DNA of 64,000 nucleotides from the NCBI RefSeq assembly GCF_000010165.1, contig NC_012491.1, positions 3,913,501 through 3,977,500 on the forward strand. Direction: 5' to 3'. The notes beneath the pieces are model-generated. The model was not told the origin of the DNA. It ran no database searches and saw only the letters and a list, made by a program, of their open reading frames with translations. Origin of the DNA: Brevibacillus brevis NBRC 100599 (GTDB lineage: Bacteria; Bacillota; Bacilli; Brevibacillales; Brevibacillaceae). Positions 17,346 through 25,292 of the stretch are shown piece after piece; the stretch's first letter is position 1; each line of letters starts with the position of its first letter. The position numbers and the translations under genes were made by a program.

Positions 17346-17645
17346 CTCGATCACCTCTACTTTCTTCTGTTATATTATATCTTTACTTTTATGCTTTTTC
17401 ACCCAAATTTAACTATTTTTACAAATTCGAATTTTTCGTTCCGTTCCTCTGCCGGTGTCTCTTCGTTGCTTGCCACTCTATCTTCCCCTTCCGTAACGAG
17501 ATATAATGGTTAAATTATAACTGAACTTAGTATTGGGCAACGCCGCTATGACGAACGACTTCTTGGAGGACTGAGCTGTAAATATCTTACATGGTCAGAA
17601 TCCTTGGAGAAGATTGAAAATACAAGGTCGTGTTAGGAAGGGGAA
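17346..17645. other. Divergent intergenic region
   Basis: AT-rich 300 bases between the membrane-protein gene and the transporter. It contains TATAAT at about 17502-17507 on the plus strand and several TATA-like runs on the minus strand near 17370-17390. I see no gene, and no clear operator. Confidence 0.4.
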
Positions 17646-18635
17646 GTGCAAGAGGTGATTTCAAGAGAAGAATTGGAAAAGAATCAAGTATGGCTCTATG
17701 CTTTCGTACTACTTATTGCCGCTGGAGTAGGCTTGTTATGGCCAGAATCCAGTGAGAGCTTAGATAGCATGATTTCATTGATACTTGCCATCTTACTGTA
17801 TGGGATGTTTGCCCAAATACCGTTTTTTCGTTTGAAAGAGGCACTATCGAATCGAAAGTTCATTTATGCACTACTTGTTACGAATTACATAGCTGTACCT
17901 ATCCTTGTTTGGGGGTTGACTTATTTTCTTCCAAACGATCCAGCAATACGATTAGGTGTACTTCTTGTTTTGCTTACTCCCTGCATTGATTATGTTATCG
18001 TCTTTACACAACTTGGGAGAGGGAACGAAAAGCTTGTTTTGGTTTCAACCCCTATACTCTTTGTCACCCAAATGCTTTTATTACCTATTTATTTAGGGCT
18101 TTTTATGGGCAAGACATCGGCAGAAATTGTGAGTGTCGGACCGTTTTTCGAAGCATTTTTTGGTCTTATTGTCGCTCCACTGGTACTTGCTCTCCTTACT
18201 CAATGGTGGTCTAGACGCCAACCATACGGAGAACGTTTTCTTGATGCTACAGCATGGCTTCCTGTGCCTTTTATGGCACTAACCCTTTTTATTGTTGTTG
18301 CCTCTCAAATCTCTAAACTATATACCTCTTTTCATTTTATTAGCCTAGTGATTCCCGTTTATGTAGCCTATATGGCCATAGCACCGATTCTTGCACGTAT
18401 CGTTTCTCGAATATTCCGTTTAGATACTAGAGCAGGGCGGGCTCTTATCTTTAGTGCAGGAACCCGAAACTCTCTTGTCGTTCTTCCTTTTGCACTGGCG
18501 CTACCTGAACCTCTAAACGGGGTAGTGTCTGCTGTCATCGTAACGCAAACCATTGTAGAGCTGATTGGGGAACTAGTATATATTCGTCTTGTTCCACATG
18601 TACTTTTACGAGAGACGAAGGGAAATGCTGGTTAA
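17646..18635 (+). CDS. Bile acid:sodium symporter family / arsenic-resistance-type transporter
   Basis: Ten-helix membrane transporter of the BASS superfamily, in the branch annotated as arsenic resistance protein. Features are LILAILLYGMFAQIPFFRL in helix two, ATLLTPCIDYV-type motif (LLVLLTPCIDYVIVFTQLG) around residues 105-123, and SAGTRNSLVVLPFALALP in the C-terminal half, equivalent to the substrate-binding crossover of BASS proteins. The start GTG at 17646 has AGGA seven bases upstream. No ArsR or arsenate reductase gene is adjacent, so arsenite is only one possible substrate; an organic anion is equally possible. Ends at a strong terminator. Confidence 0.82.
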   Translation: MQEVISREELEKNQVWLYAFVLLIAAGVGLLWPESSESLDSMISLILAILLYGMFAQIPFFRLKEALSNRKFIYALLVTNYIAVPILVWGLTYFLPNDPAIRLGVLLVLLTPCIDYVIVFTQLGRGNEKLVLVSTPILFVTQMLLLPIYLGLFMGKTSAEIVSVGPFFEAFFGLIVAPLVLALLTQWWSRRQPYGERFLDATAWLPVPFMALTLFIVVASQISKLYTSFHFISLVIPVYVAYMAIAPILARIVSRIFRLDTRAGRALIFSAGTRNSLVVLPFALALPEPLNGVVSAVIVTQTIVELIGELVYIRLVPHVLLRETKGNAG

Positions 18636-18645
18636 ACTATCTACC

Positions 18646-18683
18646 AGGGGTGGTGTCAACTTCATTGGTACCACCCCTTGTTC
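18646..18683. terminator. Terminator between transporter and glyoxalase-like gene
   Basis: AGGGGTGGT pairs perfectly with ACCACCCCT, followed by TGTTCT on the plus strand; could serve both convergent genes. Confidence 0.75.
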
Positions 18684-18690
18684 TAAATAA

Positions 18691-19506
18691 CTATTCCAGC
18701 TCTGCTAGAAAGTAATATCCTCCACCAATCTTATACTCACTATTCGTCCCTCCTCCTGCCAACCTCGCAAAAAACGGTCTTTGCCCGCGTTTTTTCCATG
18801 CAGTCTGCGCCATTCCCTCCTCAGTCGGTTGGCAAAGTACTACATTTCCACCCGGAAGTTCAAATGCTTGGCAGATGGCCCCCAATTCTTTATCGTGGAA
18901 TACTTCGCTCTTCTCCCACCCAAACCAGCTTTGCCAACGTGCTGTTGCTTCTTCCAAATCCGTCACGGCATACCCTACAGACTTGAGATCGGCAGCACCG
19001 TTCGGATGTGCGTTAATGATGCCGCGATTAGTCAAATCTTCTCTTCTCTCTGCATCCGTTTGCGACCATTCAATGAGAAAGGGCGGGAGAAGAGTACTAT
19101 CTGCATCTTCGAGGAACAACATCCGCCATCGAAGCGTCGTGCCATCATCACGCGTACGACTTCCCGCAACAGGTCCAGTAACTTGCAAGCCTTGGCTTCG
19201 CAAGCGCTCTGCCCACGCATCCATCTCGTTGGTCCGAAGGGCAATCTGGTCAAATCCTTCTCCCTTTGCCTCATCCTCAATGCATTGACGTATTAGTGGA
19301 TTCTCTGATTGTCGAGCAAGCTCCTGATGTTCAACCGCCAAAAACTCAACATAGGAAAGCCCGAAATAACTAAGGCTATTCCATGTCCCCCAAGACGCAT
19401 GACGCCCTCCAGCAACCGCATGAAAACCCGCTTGGCAAAATTGCTCCGCTGCTTCCTGAGGAGTCCGATGTACAAAATGAACCAAATGATCAAAAGTTAA
19501 TCGCAC
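18691..19506 (-). CDS. Glyoxalase-like domain (VOC superfamily) protein
   Basis: A 271-residue protein with two vicinal-oxygen-chelate repeats, close to the Glyoxalase_3 group. The start LTFDHLVHFVHRTPQEAAEQF and AGGRHASWGTWNSLSYFGLSYVEFLAVE are typical of that group; the second half has SVGYAVTDLEEATARWQSWFG. Metal ligands are partly recognisable (His at DHLVHF, Glu at YVEFLAVE). Start is a GTG at 19506 preceded by GGGGAG. Substrate unknown. Stands alone, convergent with the transporter and divergent from capA. Confidence 0.83.
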   Translation of the reverse strand: MRLTFDHLVHFVHRTPQEAAEQFCQAGFHAVAGGRHASWGTWNSLSYFGLSYVEFLAVEHQELARQSENPLIRQCIEDEAKGEGFDQIALRTNEMDAWAERLRSQGLQVTGPVAGSRTRDDGTTLRWRMLFLEDADSTLLPPFLIEWSQTDAERREDLTNRGIINAHPNGAADLKSVGYAVTDLEEATARWQSWFGWEKSEVFHDKELGAICQAFELPGGNVVLCQPTEEGMAQTAWKKRGQRPFFARLAGGGTNSEYKIGGGYYFLAELE

Positions 19507-19584
19507 CTTTTTTCTCCCCTTTTTCGTATTACTTATAGGATATCAAAATTCATTTATGTAAGGATAGAAAGACAAGGGGGAAAA

Positions 19585-20754
19585 ATGAACGAGAACAGAT
19601 CAAGCCGGATACATGCTCGGCGCAAACGCTCACGCAGAAAATGGGCACGTGTGGGAAAGAGCACGCTCCTCTTTAGCCTGTTGGCCATCTTCGTCGTCGG
19701 AACCTACTACTTATTTCAAACTGCCATGGATGGAGAACATGCCAACCCGAACACCCAGCCTGCTCCTGATGATACCGCGAACCAAAAGTCTTCCGTGCAG
19801 CTCACCTTTGTCGGTGACATCATGATGTCAGGAAACGTTGAGAAAACCTTACTTGCAAACAGCTATGACTACCCATACAAACATGTAAGCTCGCTCTTTT
19901 TGCAAGATGATATCACCATTGCCAATTTGGAGACGCCGATCACCGACACAGGTGTTGCTGCTCAAAACAAGGAGTATGTTTACAAGTCATCGCCACTTGC
20001 TGTTCCTGCCATGAAAAACGCTGGGATTGATGTGGTGAATCTGGCCAATAACCACTCCATGGACCAAGGCGTTCCGGGATTGCTGGATACCTTTGAAGCT
20101 TTGGACGAAAACCGTATAGAATACGTCGGTGCCGGTAAGGATGCAAGCCGTGCCTATTCACCTGTTTTCCTAGAAAAGAACGGCATCAAGATCGCGATTC
20201 TCGGCTTCAGCAGGGTCATTCCCGAAACGAGCTGGTTTGCAGGGAATTCCCAGCCAGGTATGGCCGCTTCCTATGATCCTACACTGGCAGTGAAAGCGAT
20301 CCAGGATGCGAACAGCCAAGCGGATCTCGTGGTGGTGATTGCACACTGGGGCAAAGAACGCTCCGATTATCCTGTCGATCATCAAAAGGAGCTGTCTCGT
20401 GCCTACATCGATGCTGGTGCAGATTTGATTGTCGGCGGTCATCCCCACGTACTGCAAGGCTTTGAACGTTACAACGACAAATGGATTGCGTACAGTCTTG
20501 GCAATTTCATTTTCACACGTGCAAACGAACCCAAGACTTGGGAAACGATGGTCCTACAAGCAAACTGCTCCAAAAGTGGTGATTGTGAGCTAACGATGCT
20601 TCCATTTCATGCAGAATTAGGACAAGCTGTACCCATGAATGAAAGCAACGGCGCTGCCCTGTTAAAACGCATTGAATCCATTTCTGAGCAAGTCGACATA
20701 CAAAGTGACGGACGTGTGCAGCCACATGCAAAGGCGGTGGAGACTGCCCCCTGA
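19585..20754 (+). CDS. CapA family protein (metallophosphatase-like)
   Basis: Cell-surface protein of the CapA/PgsA family, named after a subunit of poly-gamma-glutamate capsule synthesis. A basic N terminus is followed by one membrane helix at about residues 28-45 (LLFSLLAIFVVGTYYLF), then the calcineurin-like domain with FVGDIMMSGNV, ANLETPI, LANNHSMDQG, VIAHWGKER, GGHPHVLQGFE and YSLGNFIF, the metal-binding motifs in order. 389 residues. GGGGG precedes the ATG. No capB/capC is adjacent, so a role in capsule synthesis is not shown; such orphan copies are common in spore formers. Confidence 0.88.
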   Translation: MNENRSSRIHARRKRSRRKWARVGKSTLLFSLLAIFVVGTYYLFQTAMDGEHANPNTQPAPDDTANQKSSVQLTFVGDIMMSGNVEKTLLANSYDYPYKHVSSLFLQDDITIANLETPITDTGVAAQNKEYVYKSSPLAVPAMKNAGIDVVNLANNHSMDQGVPGLLDTFEALDENRIEYVGAGKDASRAYSPVFLEKNGIKIAILGFSRVIPETSWFAGNSQPGMAASYDPTLAVKAIQDANSQADLVVVIAHWGKERSDYPVDHQKELSRAYIDAGADLIVGGHPHVLQGFERYNDKWIAYSLGNFIFTRANEPKTWETMVLQANCSKSGDCELTMLPFHAELGQAVPMNESNGAALLKRIESISEQVDIQSDGRVQPHAKAVETAP

Positions 20755-20761
20755 TAAAAGA

Positions 20762-20799
20762 AGCCGTATTTCCAGATTCCTAGAAATACGGCTTTTCTT
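20762..20799. terminator. Bidirectional terminator between capA-like gene and hom
   Basis: AGCCGTATTTC pairs with GAAATACGGCT around a ten-base loop, with T tracts on both strands. Confidence 0.88.
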
Positions 20800-20816
20800 C
20801 TTATGATTCCTCTTAC

Positions 20817-22082
20817 TTACGCAGATTCAAGAATAGGGAAGCAGCGCACTTCTAAGCCAAAATCATTTTTCAATAAGGACACTTGCTGTTCACTGATTCC
20901 CGTCACGATCAACCCTGCGCGCAAGACGCCTCCCAAATCGAATTGGACTTTTAGTTTATGCACGTTCACCCCGGCCTGCTGAAGGAAATACAAGACCCGA
21001 TCTGGCGTCGCAGTATGACATGAGCCCTCCAGATAACATAGGACGTGTTCTGTCGAGTCCAACGTGCCTCCAGCTTTGTCAGCCGTTTTTTCTTTCCAGG
21101 TAGGATGCGGTGTGAATGGCTGTGTCAATAAATAGGCCAAATCTTCCACGACTGCACTTGCTGTAGGGAGCTCTCCTGCCCCTCTTCCTGTAAACAACAA
21201 GTCTCCCACGATGTTGCCGGATAGCTGGACAGCATTAAACGCATCGTGGATTTGCGCCAACGGATGGCTCAGCGGAAGCATGGTTGGTTCAACAGATAGG
21301 CGAATGCCTTTTTCGGCTTGATAAGCCTGCGCGATCAGCTTGATCCGGTACCCTAAGTCGCTTGCAATCCGAATGTGGCCTGCTGACAAATCTGCAATTC
21401 CTTTGCGAACAACATCCGCTAAAGGCAGCGATTCTCCATAAACAAGCTGTGCCAGGATATACAATTTATACATAGCATCAAAGCCTTCTACATCCGAACG
21501 AGGGTCTGCTTCCGCATAGCCCAGCTCCTGTGCTTGCTTGAGCACCTCCTGGTAGGAGAGCTGCTCTGCTTCCATTTTCGTCAAAATGAAGTTCGTTGTT
21601 CCGTTGAGAATACCACGAACGCCTTGGATATCGTTCGTACGTAGGAACTGCCGGAGCACACTCAAGATCGGGATACCCCCAGCCACACTCGCTTCATAGG
21701 CAAGATGCACTTGATGCTGATTTGCCAAATCGACTAGCTCTGTTCCTTTTTTCGCCAGGAGCTCTTTGTTGGCGGTTACCACATGGCAGCCCTTTTCGAT
21801 CAAAGCACGTACGTAGTCATAGGTAGGTTCTACACCGCCCATGACCTCCACCACGATATCCACATCGCTTCTCAATACATCCTCAAAATCTGTCGTCAGT
21901 AAAGCCGGGTCGACATGAACCGCCCGCTCTTTTTCCGAGTCACGCACCAATGCCTTGACGATCTCAATTCGTTTTCCCAGACGAGAAGCCAGCTTCTCCT
22001 GTTGTGAACGGATCGTTTTGATTACGCCCCCACCCACTGTCCCCAATCCCAATAATCCCACGCGTACCACTTCTGCACTCAT
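20817..22082 (-). CDS. hom: Homoserine dehydrogenase
   Basis: Reduces aspartate semialdehyde to homoserine, the branch point to threonine and methionine. The 421-residue product has the nucleotide-binding start VGLLGLGTVGGGVIK, then VEVMGGVEPTYDYV, VTANKELLAKKG, the catalytic region EASVAGGIPILSVLR, GILNGTTNFIL and ADPRSDVEGFDA, and a C-terminal ACT domain (VLCYLEGSCHTATPDRVLYF onward). I choose the ATG at 22082; the in-frame GTG at 22091 is possible. thrC and thrB do not follow. Two SAM-I riboswitches, each with its own terminator, lie upstream, so expression should fall when methionine-derived SAM is high. Confidence 0.95.
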   Translation of the reverse strand: MSAEVVRVGLLGLGTVGGGVIKTIRSQQEKLASRLGKRIEIVKALVRDSEKERAVHVDPALLTTDFEDVLRSDVDIVVEVMGGVEPTYDYVRALIEKGCHVVTANKELLAKKGTELVDLANQHQVHLAYEASVAGGIPILSVLRQFLRTNDIQGVRGILNGTTNFILTKMEAEQLSYQEVLKQAQELGYAEADPRSDVEGFDAMYKLYILAQLVYGESLPLADVVRKGIADLSAGHIRIASDLGYRIKLIAQAYQAEKGIRLSVEPTMLPLSHPLAQIHDAFNAVQLSGNIVGDLLFTGRGAGELPTASAVVEDLAYLLTQPFTPHPTWKEKTADKAGGTLDSTEHVLCYLEGSCHTATPDRVLYFLQQAGVNVHKLKVQFDLGGVLRAGLIVTGISEQQVSLLKNDFGLEVRCFPILESA

Positions 22083-22115
22083 CCTGACCACCCCATACCC
22101 CGAATTTTAGATAAA

Positions 22116-22147
22116 AAGAAAAGCCATCTTCGATAAGAAGAAGGCTT
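22116..22147 (-). terminator. Terminator of the hom-proximal SAM riboswitch
   Basis: Minus strand AAGCCTTCTTC with a short loop and GAAGATGGCTTTTCTTTTT. It is the expression platform of the second aptamer, 34 bases before hom. Confidence 0.85.
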
Positions 22148-22170
22148 GATAGCAGCTAATGCTCCCCCTC

Positions 22171-22281
22171 CTTATCTCCCAGGACACGTAAATGTCCTGC
22201 AGGAATTGGCACCTTGTCACAAAATATACGTGACGGTTGCCGGGCTTCATCGGGCCAGTCCCTCCACCTCTCTGGATAAAG
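22171..22281 (-). ncRNA. SAM-I (S-box) riboswitch, hom-proximal copy
   Basis: The minus strand shows the S-box core in order: a CTTTATCC P1 strand, AGAGAGGTGGAGGGACTGGCC, GATGAAGCCCGGCAACC, a variable P3, AAGGTGCCAATTCCTGC, and a closing GATAAG strand. It senses S-adenosylmethionine and, with the terminator at 22116-22147, should switch off hom. It is the second of two tandem copies. Confidence 0.95.
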
Positions 22282-22293
22282 AAAATATGAAAT

Positions 22294-22324
22294 TAAAAAA
22301 ACCTTCTTCGCTAAGAAGAAGGTT
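22294..22324 (-). terminator. Terminator of the upstream SAM riboswitch
   Basis: Minus strand AACCTTCTTC, loop TTAGC, GAAGAAGGTTTTTTT: a strong intrinsic terminator located between the two aptamers. Confidence 0.9.
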
Positions 22325-22349
22325 CATCTACTAATAGAGTAACCCGCTT

Positions 22350-22452
22350 CTTATCTTTCGAGACGAAACGTCTCGCAGGAATTGGCACCTTGTTGCAATA
22401 TGCAACGGTTGCCGGGCTTCATCGGGCCAGACCCTCCACCTCTCTGGATAAG
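22350..22452 (-). ncRNA. SAM-I (S-box) riboswitch, upstream copy
   Basis: Same core as the hom-proximal copy: CTTATCC, AGAGAGGTGGAGGGTCTGGCC, GATGAAGCCCGGCAACC, AAGGTGCCAATTCCTGC and a closing GATAAG. P3 and P4 sequences differ from the other copy while pairing is kept, so this is a functional duplicate rather than a recent copy. Each aptamer has its own terminator, so both must be SAM-free for read-through to hom. Confidence 0.95.
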
Positions 22453-22548
22453 AACCATTTATGCTGTTAGGCTTTATTCTAAGAAATTCCAAGGCAAGCG
22501 TCAACAAAATTCTTTCTTTTCTGATTGCAAGCTGATTTGGCAAGGATT

Positions 22549-22683
22549 TCAGTTGTGGGTGAACAGGCTTTCTACCTCTTCCATACTGCAGCAAGCACAA
22601 TGAAACACGCCCTCCTGGCATTCCTCAGGCTGCTCTTTTTCCTCAACATATCCGCACCATTGGCAAATAAAAAGTTGTATCAT
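22549..22683 (-). CDS. 44-residue zinc-ribbon protein
   Basis: Tiny protein beginning MIQLFICQWCGYVEEKEQPE. Metal-binding candidates are Cys7 and Cys10 in a CxxCGY knuckle (as in rubredoxin and rubrerythrin tails) and Cys22, Cys29, Cys31 and Cys32, so one Zn(Cys)4 site with spare cysteines is plausible. GGAGG lies seven bases before the ATG at 22683. It lies downstream of a cobalamin riboswitch and its terminator, and upstream of the SAM riboswitches of hom on the same strand. Function unknown; position suggests a link to cobalamin or methionine status. The rarity of stops and the good ribosome-binding site make it a real gene rather than chance. Confidence 0.78.
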   Translation of the reverse strand: MIQLFICQWCGYVEEKEQPEECQEGVFHCACCSMEEVESLFTHN

Positions 22684-22702
22684 TGCTCGCCCTCCTCTTC
22701 TA

Positions 22703-22813
22703 TTATTCTGCCCAAAATAAAAAGAGCATTTTCCGTTCGACCGTGACGATCGTTAGAAAATGCCAGAAAAGGAGGGGCATACTTGTCCACTCGCTGTTTT
22801 TTTCGCAAGCCAT
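22703..22813 (-). CDS. Possible 36-residue leader peptide overlapping the cobalamin terminator
   Basis: A frame of 36 codons starts at an ATG at 22813, preceded by GGGAGGTG at good spacing, and reads MACEKNSEWTSMPLLFWHFL before passing through the terminator stem. It begins about 40 bases after the cobalamin riboswitch. It could be a leader peptide or simply a Shine-Dalgarno used by the riboswitch. No homologue comes to mind. Confidence 0.35.
   Translation of the reverse strand: MACEKNSEWTSMPLLFWHFLTIVTVERKMLFLFWAE
22713..22763 (-). terminator. Terminator downstream of the cobalamin riboswitch
   Basis: Minus strand GCATTTTC and GAAAATGC pair over an inner CGATCG-type stem, followed by TCTTTTTATTTT. 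It would end transcription before the zinc-ribbon gene when cobalamin is bound. Confidence 0.8.
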
Positions 22814-22851
22814 CTCTAACACCTCCCTATCTCCCGTAGGTCTATCAGTGT

Positions 22852-23045
22852 TGTCGAAACAGGCAGGTCTCCTGACTATGGGTTCATCGCCTAGCGTCGC
22901 CTTCCCCGTCTATTTTGATAGACCAGTGGCTTTTTGGACGCTGACTCCCCTCTTACAGTGGCGGGACCGTGTCGGATTTGCACCGAGCTTCCCTATTATC
23001 CTTGTGGCGAGTTGGTTACGCTCTAAGGAACCTGTTTCCACCTAT
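22852..23045 (-). ncRNA. Cobalamin riboswitch
   Basis: On the minus strand the element shows the ordered conserved parts of the adenosylcobalamin-type riboswitch: AACAGGTTCC at the 5' side, GGTGCAAATCCGACACGGTC followed by CCGCCACTGTAA, GGAGTCAG, and the B12 box region AGTCAGGAGACCTGCCTGTT. It begins just behind the DinB-like gene stop and is followed by a terminator, then the 44-residue zinc-ribbon gene. No known cobalamin biosynthesis, transport or metE gene is directly downstream, which is unusual. Confidence 0.93.
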
Positions 23046-23083
23046 GAAATTGTCTATTTTCACTGCTACCTTCAGATTTTACC

Positions 23084-23599
23084 TTACCCCAAATACCGCT
23101 CTTTCAAAATGCGAGTGTGATGAGCTTCATGTCCAACAATCACATAGGCCAATGTCCTTGCAGATAGCTTGTTTCCGTTGGCAAGTCCTGTACGCAACCA
23201 CGCTTCTGGAGAGATTCCTCGCACCAAAGCGATGGTGGAAGCACGGACAGCCTTATACTCTTCCAGTAAATCAGACAGGTCTCTTAGCTGAAAACACCCG
23301 TGTTCAACAAAAGCATTCTCATCAAAACCGACGAGGGGTGTCTGATCTCCTCTCGCGATTCTCAGCAAGCGATAGCTCATGATGCGTTCTGCATCGATGA
23401 GATGACCCAACACCTCTTTAACCGTCCATTTGCCTGGCGCATACCGATAATCAATTTGCTCGGGGGCAAGGGACGAAAATAATGCGACGATCCTCTCTCC
23501 TTGCTGCGTGAGGATCGTTTGGAGCTCCCCCTCCGGTACAAGACCCATGTAATAGTCAAAATAAGCAGCGTATTCATCGCGCTCTGGTCGTCTGAGCAT
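23084..23599 (-). CDS. DinB family (DinB_2) protein
   Basis: Four-helix-bundle protein of the DinB/YfiT-like group, often thiol- or metal-dependent transferases or hydrolases acting on small molecules. Three histidines typical of the metal site are present: in VLGHLIDAERI (near residue 68) and the C-terminal VGHEAHHTRIL. 171 residues from the ATG at 23599, with GGAG ten bases upstream; the ATG at 23620 overlaps the previous gene's stop. Last gene of a likely operon zwf-oxidoreductase-cyclase-DinB. Reaction unknown. Confidence 0.85.
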   Translation of the reverse strand: MLRRPERDEYAAYFDYYMGLVPEGELQTILTQQGERIVALFSSLAPEQIDYRYAPGKWTVKEVLGHLIDAERIMSYRLLRIARGDQTPLVGFDENAFVEHGCFQLRDLSDLLEEYKAVRASTIALVRGISPEAWLRTGLANGNKLSARTLAYVIVGHEAHHTRILKERYLG

Positions 23600-23616
23600 A
23601 TGTTTCCCACTCCTCG

Positions 23617-24258
23617 TCATTCAGTTTCAATAGACAAGTTACTATGTAAACCTTCAAACAATAGGACCCTTGCCGGGGCTGCATCCGTGCCGACCAGCTT
23701 GAGTGGTGCAGCTACCAGAAAATACTCGCCTGGCGGGACCTCTGCTAGCCGCAAGCCTTCCACGACAATGACTCCCGCTGCAAACAATTTTTTATGGGTG
23801 GGGTGACCTTCCTGGCTGCGTTCGATTCCAAGTGCATCGGTACCAATGCCACGCACCCCTAGCTCACTTACATATTCCGCACCCTCTTCAGACAGAAAGA
23901 TAAATTCAAAGGAGAACGCCTCTTCAAAAGAGTTTTTCGTTTTAAACAGGACAAAATCTCCTCGCTCAAGATCGAAGCTCTCCAAGTCAGCGCGAGTGAT
24001 CCTGTCCTCGACCGCTGTGAGATCAAGAACTTTACACTTGCCCACTAGCTTCTCCAAGGAAATACTCTCAAATGTATCACCAGCATTCACCATATGCAGG
24101 GGAGCATCCACATGGGTACCTGTGTGGAGGTCCATGTCGATTCTCGATTCTGTTACATAACCGTTGGTAGCGGTACGTATTTTCGGCTGCTTTTCCGGCT
24201 TGTTTTTATACACCGTCATTCCTTCGTACACGATGGCGGTTACATCATACATTTTCAT
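23617..24258 (-). CDS. Cyclase family / kynurenine formamidase-like hydrolase
   Basis: Metal-dependent hydrolase of the cyclase/KynB superfamily. The signature HTGTHVDAPLH is at about residues 45-55, where the two His and one Asp bind metal, and a second conserved stretch GIGTDALGIERSQEGHPTHKKLF carries a further His and Glu context. 213 residues, typical length. It is 21 bases downstream of the Gfo/Idh oxidoreductase. It differs from the KynB-like gene at 26890-27510, lacking the DVPSVDPLDSKE stretch, so its substrate is probably different. Confidence 0.87.
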   Translation of the reverse strand: MKMYDVTAIVYEGMTVYKNKPEKQPKIRTATNGYVTESRIDMDLHTGTHVDAPLHMVNAGDTFESISLEKLVGKCKVLDLTAVEDRITRADLESFDLERGDFVLFKTKNSFEEAFSFEFIFLSEEGAEYVSELGVRGIGTDALGIERSQEGHPTHKKLFAAGVIVVEGLRLAEVPPGEYFLVAAPLKLVGTDAAPARVLLFEGLHSNLSIETE

Positions 24259-24279
24259 CCCAAACGCCCTCCCTTTTGC

Positions 24280-25269
24280 CTACTGGTTTTTTCGATCCGC
24301 TGGAAAAACAATCCCCATCTGCCTTCTCGCTTCATCCATGACCTGCATGGCCATTTTGGAAACTTCATGCGAATTCGTTGCAGATTGTCTGGCCCCGATC
24401 TTCGCCAAGTGTAGAAATTCTCTTATTTCATAATGCATGGTCTTCGGGGTCTGCGGCCTTGCTACTTGCTCGATTCGTCCGTCCCTGTAGCGAATGTCCA
24501 CTTCTTTGAGATGGTTGATTCGATCGATCACCATCGTAGCGTCCTCCCCTTGAATTTCTGCTGGCTGATAGGAGGTCGTAATTTTCGAGAAGCTAATGAT
24601 GGCATCCATCTCTCGATACTTCAACAACATACTGCCTTCTCCGTCCACTCCAGAATCAAGCACGATTCCTTCTGCTTTGATCACGTCTGGTCTGCCAAAA
24701 AGGATGAGTAACGGATAAAGACAATAAATACCGATGTCCATCAAGGCTCCGTTTGAAAAAGCAGGATCAAAAGCACGTAAAACCTTCCCTTCGCGGTAGG
24801 CGTCATAGCGGGAAGAATATTGGCAATTGCTAGCAATAAAACGTCGTACTTTTCCCAGCTTGTGCAGGTTGTCTTGTATCGCAAAAAAATTCGGCAACAG
24901 TGTAGATTTGACAGCCTCCATGAGCAGCACGTCATTTCTTTTCGCTGCCTGGATCATTTCTTCTACCTCAATCGCATTAGAAGCCAGTGGCTTTTCACAC
25001 AATACGTGCAGCCCCGCTTCCATGCACTGGATCGCTTGTTCCGCGTGGCAGGAGTTGGGGCTCGCAATATAGACCGCGTCCAAATTTTTGCTTGTAACCA
25101 TTTCTTCTAGGCTGCTATAGGCGAATGGAGCATGGTACTTGTCAGCGATTTCCTTGGCGCGTTCGATCGTACGTGAATAAACAGCCTGAAGAGAAAATCC
25201 TTCTACTTCTTGACCAGCCTGGATAAATTCCTCGGTGATCCAGTTCGTTCCGATTACGCCAAATCGCAT
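24280..25269 (-). CDS. Gfo/Idh/MocA family oxidoreductase
   Basis: NAD(P)-dependent oxidoreductase, probably acting on a sugar or cyclitol. The start RFGVIGTNWITEEFIQAG gives the dinucleotide-binding fold, and the family motif appears as HVLCEKPLASN around residue 90, with the catalytic Lys in EKP. 329 residues, usual length. GGAG-rich AAAAGGGAGCGG precedes the ATG at 25269. It lies 23 bases after zwf, so a role in sugar oxidation is plausible; the substrate is not known. Confidence 0.9.
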   Translation of the reverse strand: MRFGVIGTNWITEEFIQAGQEVEGFSLQAVYSRTIERAKEIADKYHAPFAYSSLEEMVTSKNLDAVYIASPNSCHAEQAIQCMEAGLHVLCEKPLASNAIEVEEMIQAAKRNDVLLMEAVKSTLLPNFFAIQDNLHKLGKVRRFIASNCQYSSRYDAYREGKVLRAFDPAFSNGALMDIGIYCLYPLLILFGRPDVIKAEGIVLDSGVDGEGSMLLKYREMDAIISFSKITTSYQPAEIQGEDATMVIDRINHLKEVDIRYRDGRIEQVARPQTPKTMHYEIREFLHLAKIGARQSATNSHEVSKMAMQVMDEARRQMGIVFPADRKNQ

Positions 25270-25292
25270 CTCATCCGCTCCCTTTTCTTTTT

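Noticed and set aside
17646..18635. A full arsenic-resistance operon
   Set aside because: Only the BASS-type transporter is present; the ArsR gene at 31366 is 13 kb away and next to a different target, and no arsenate reductase is seen.
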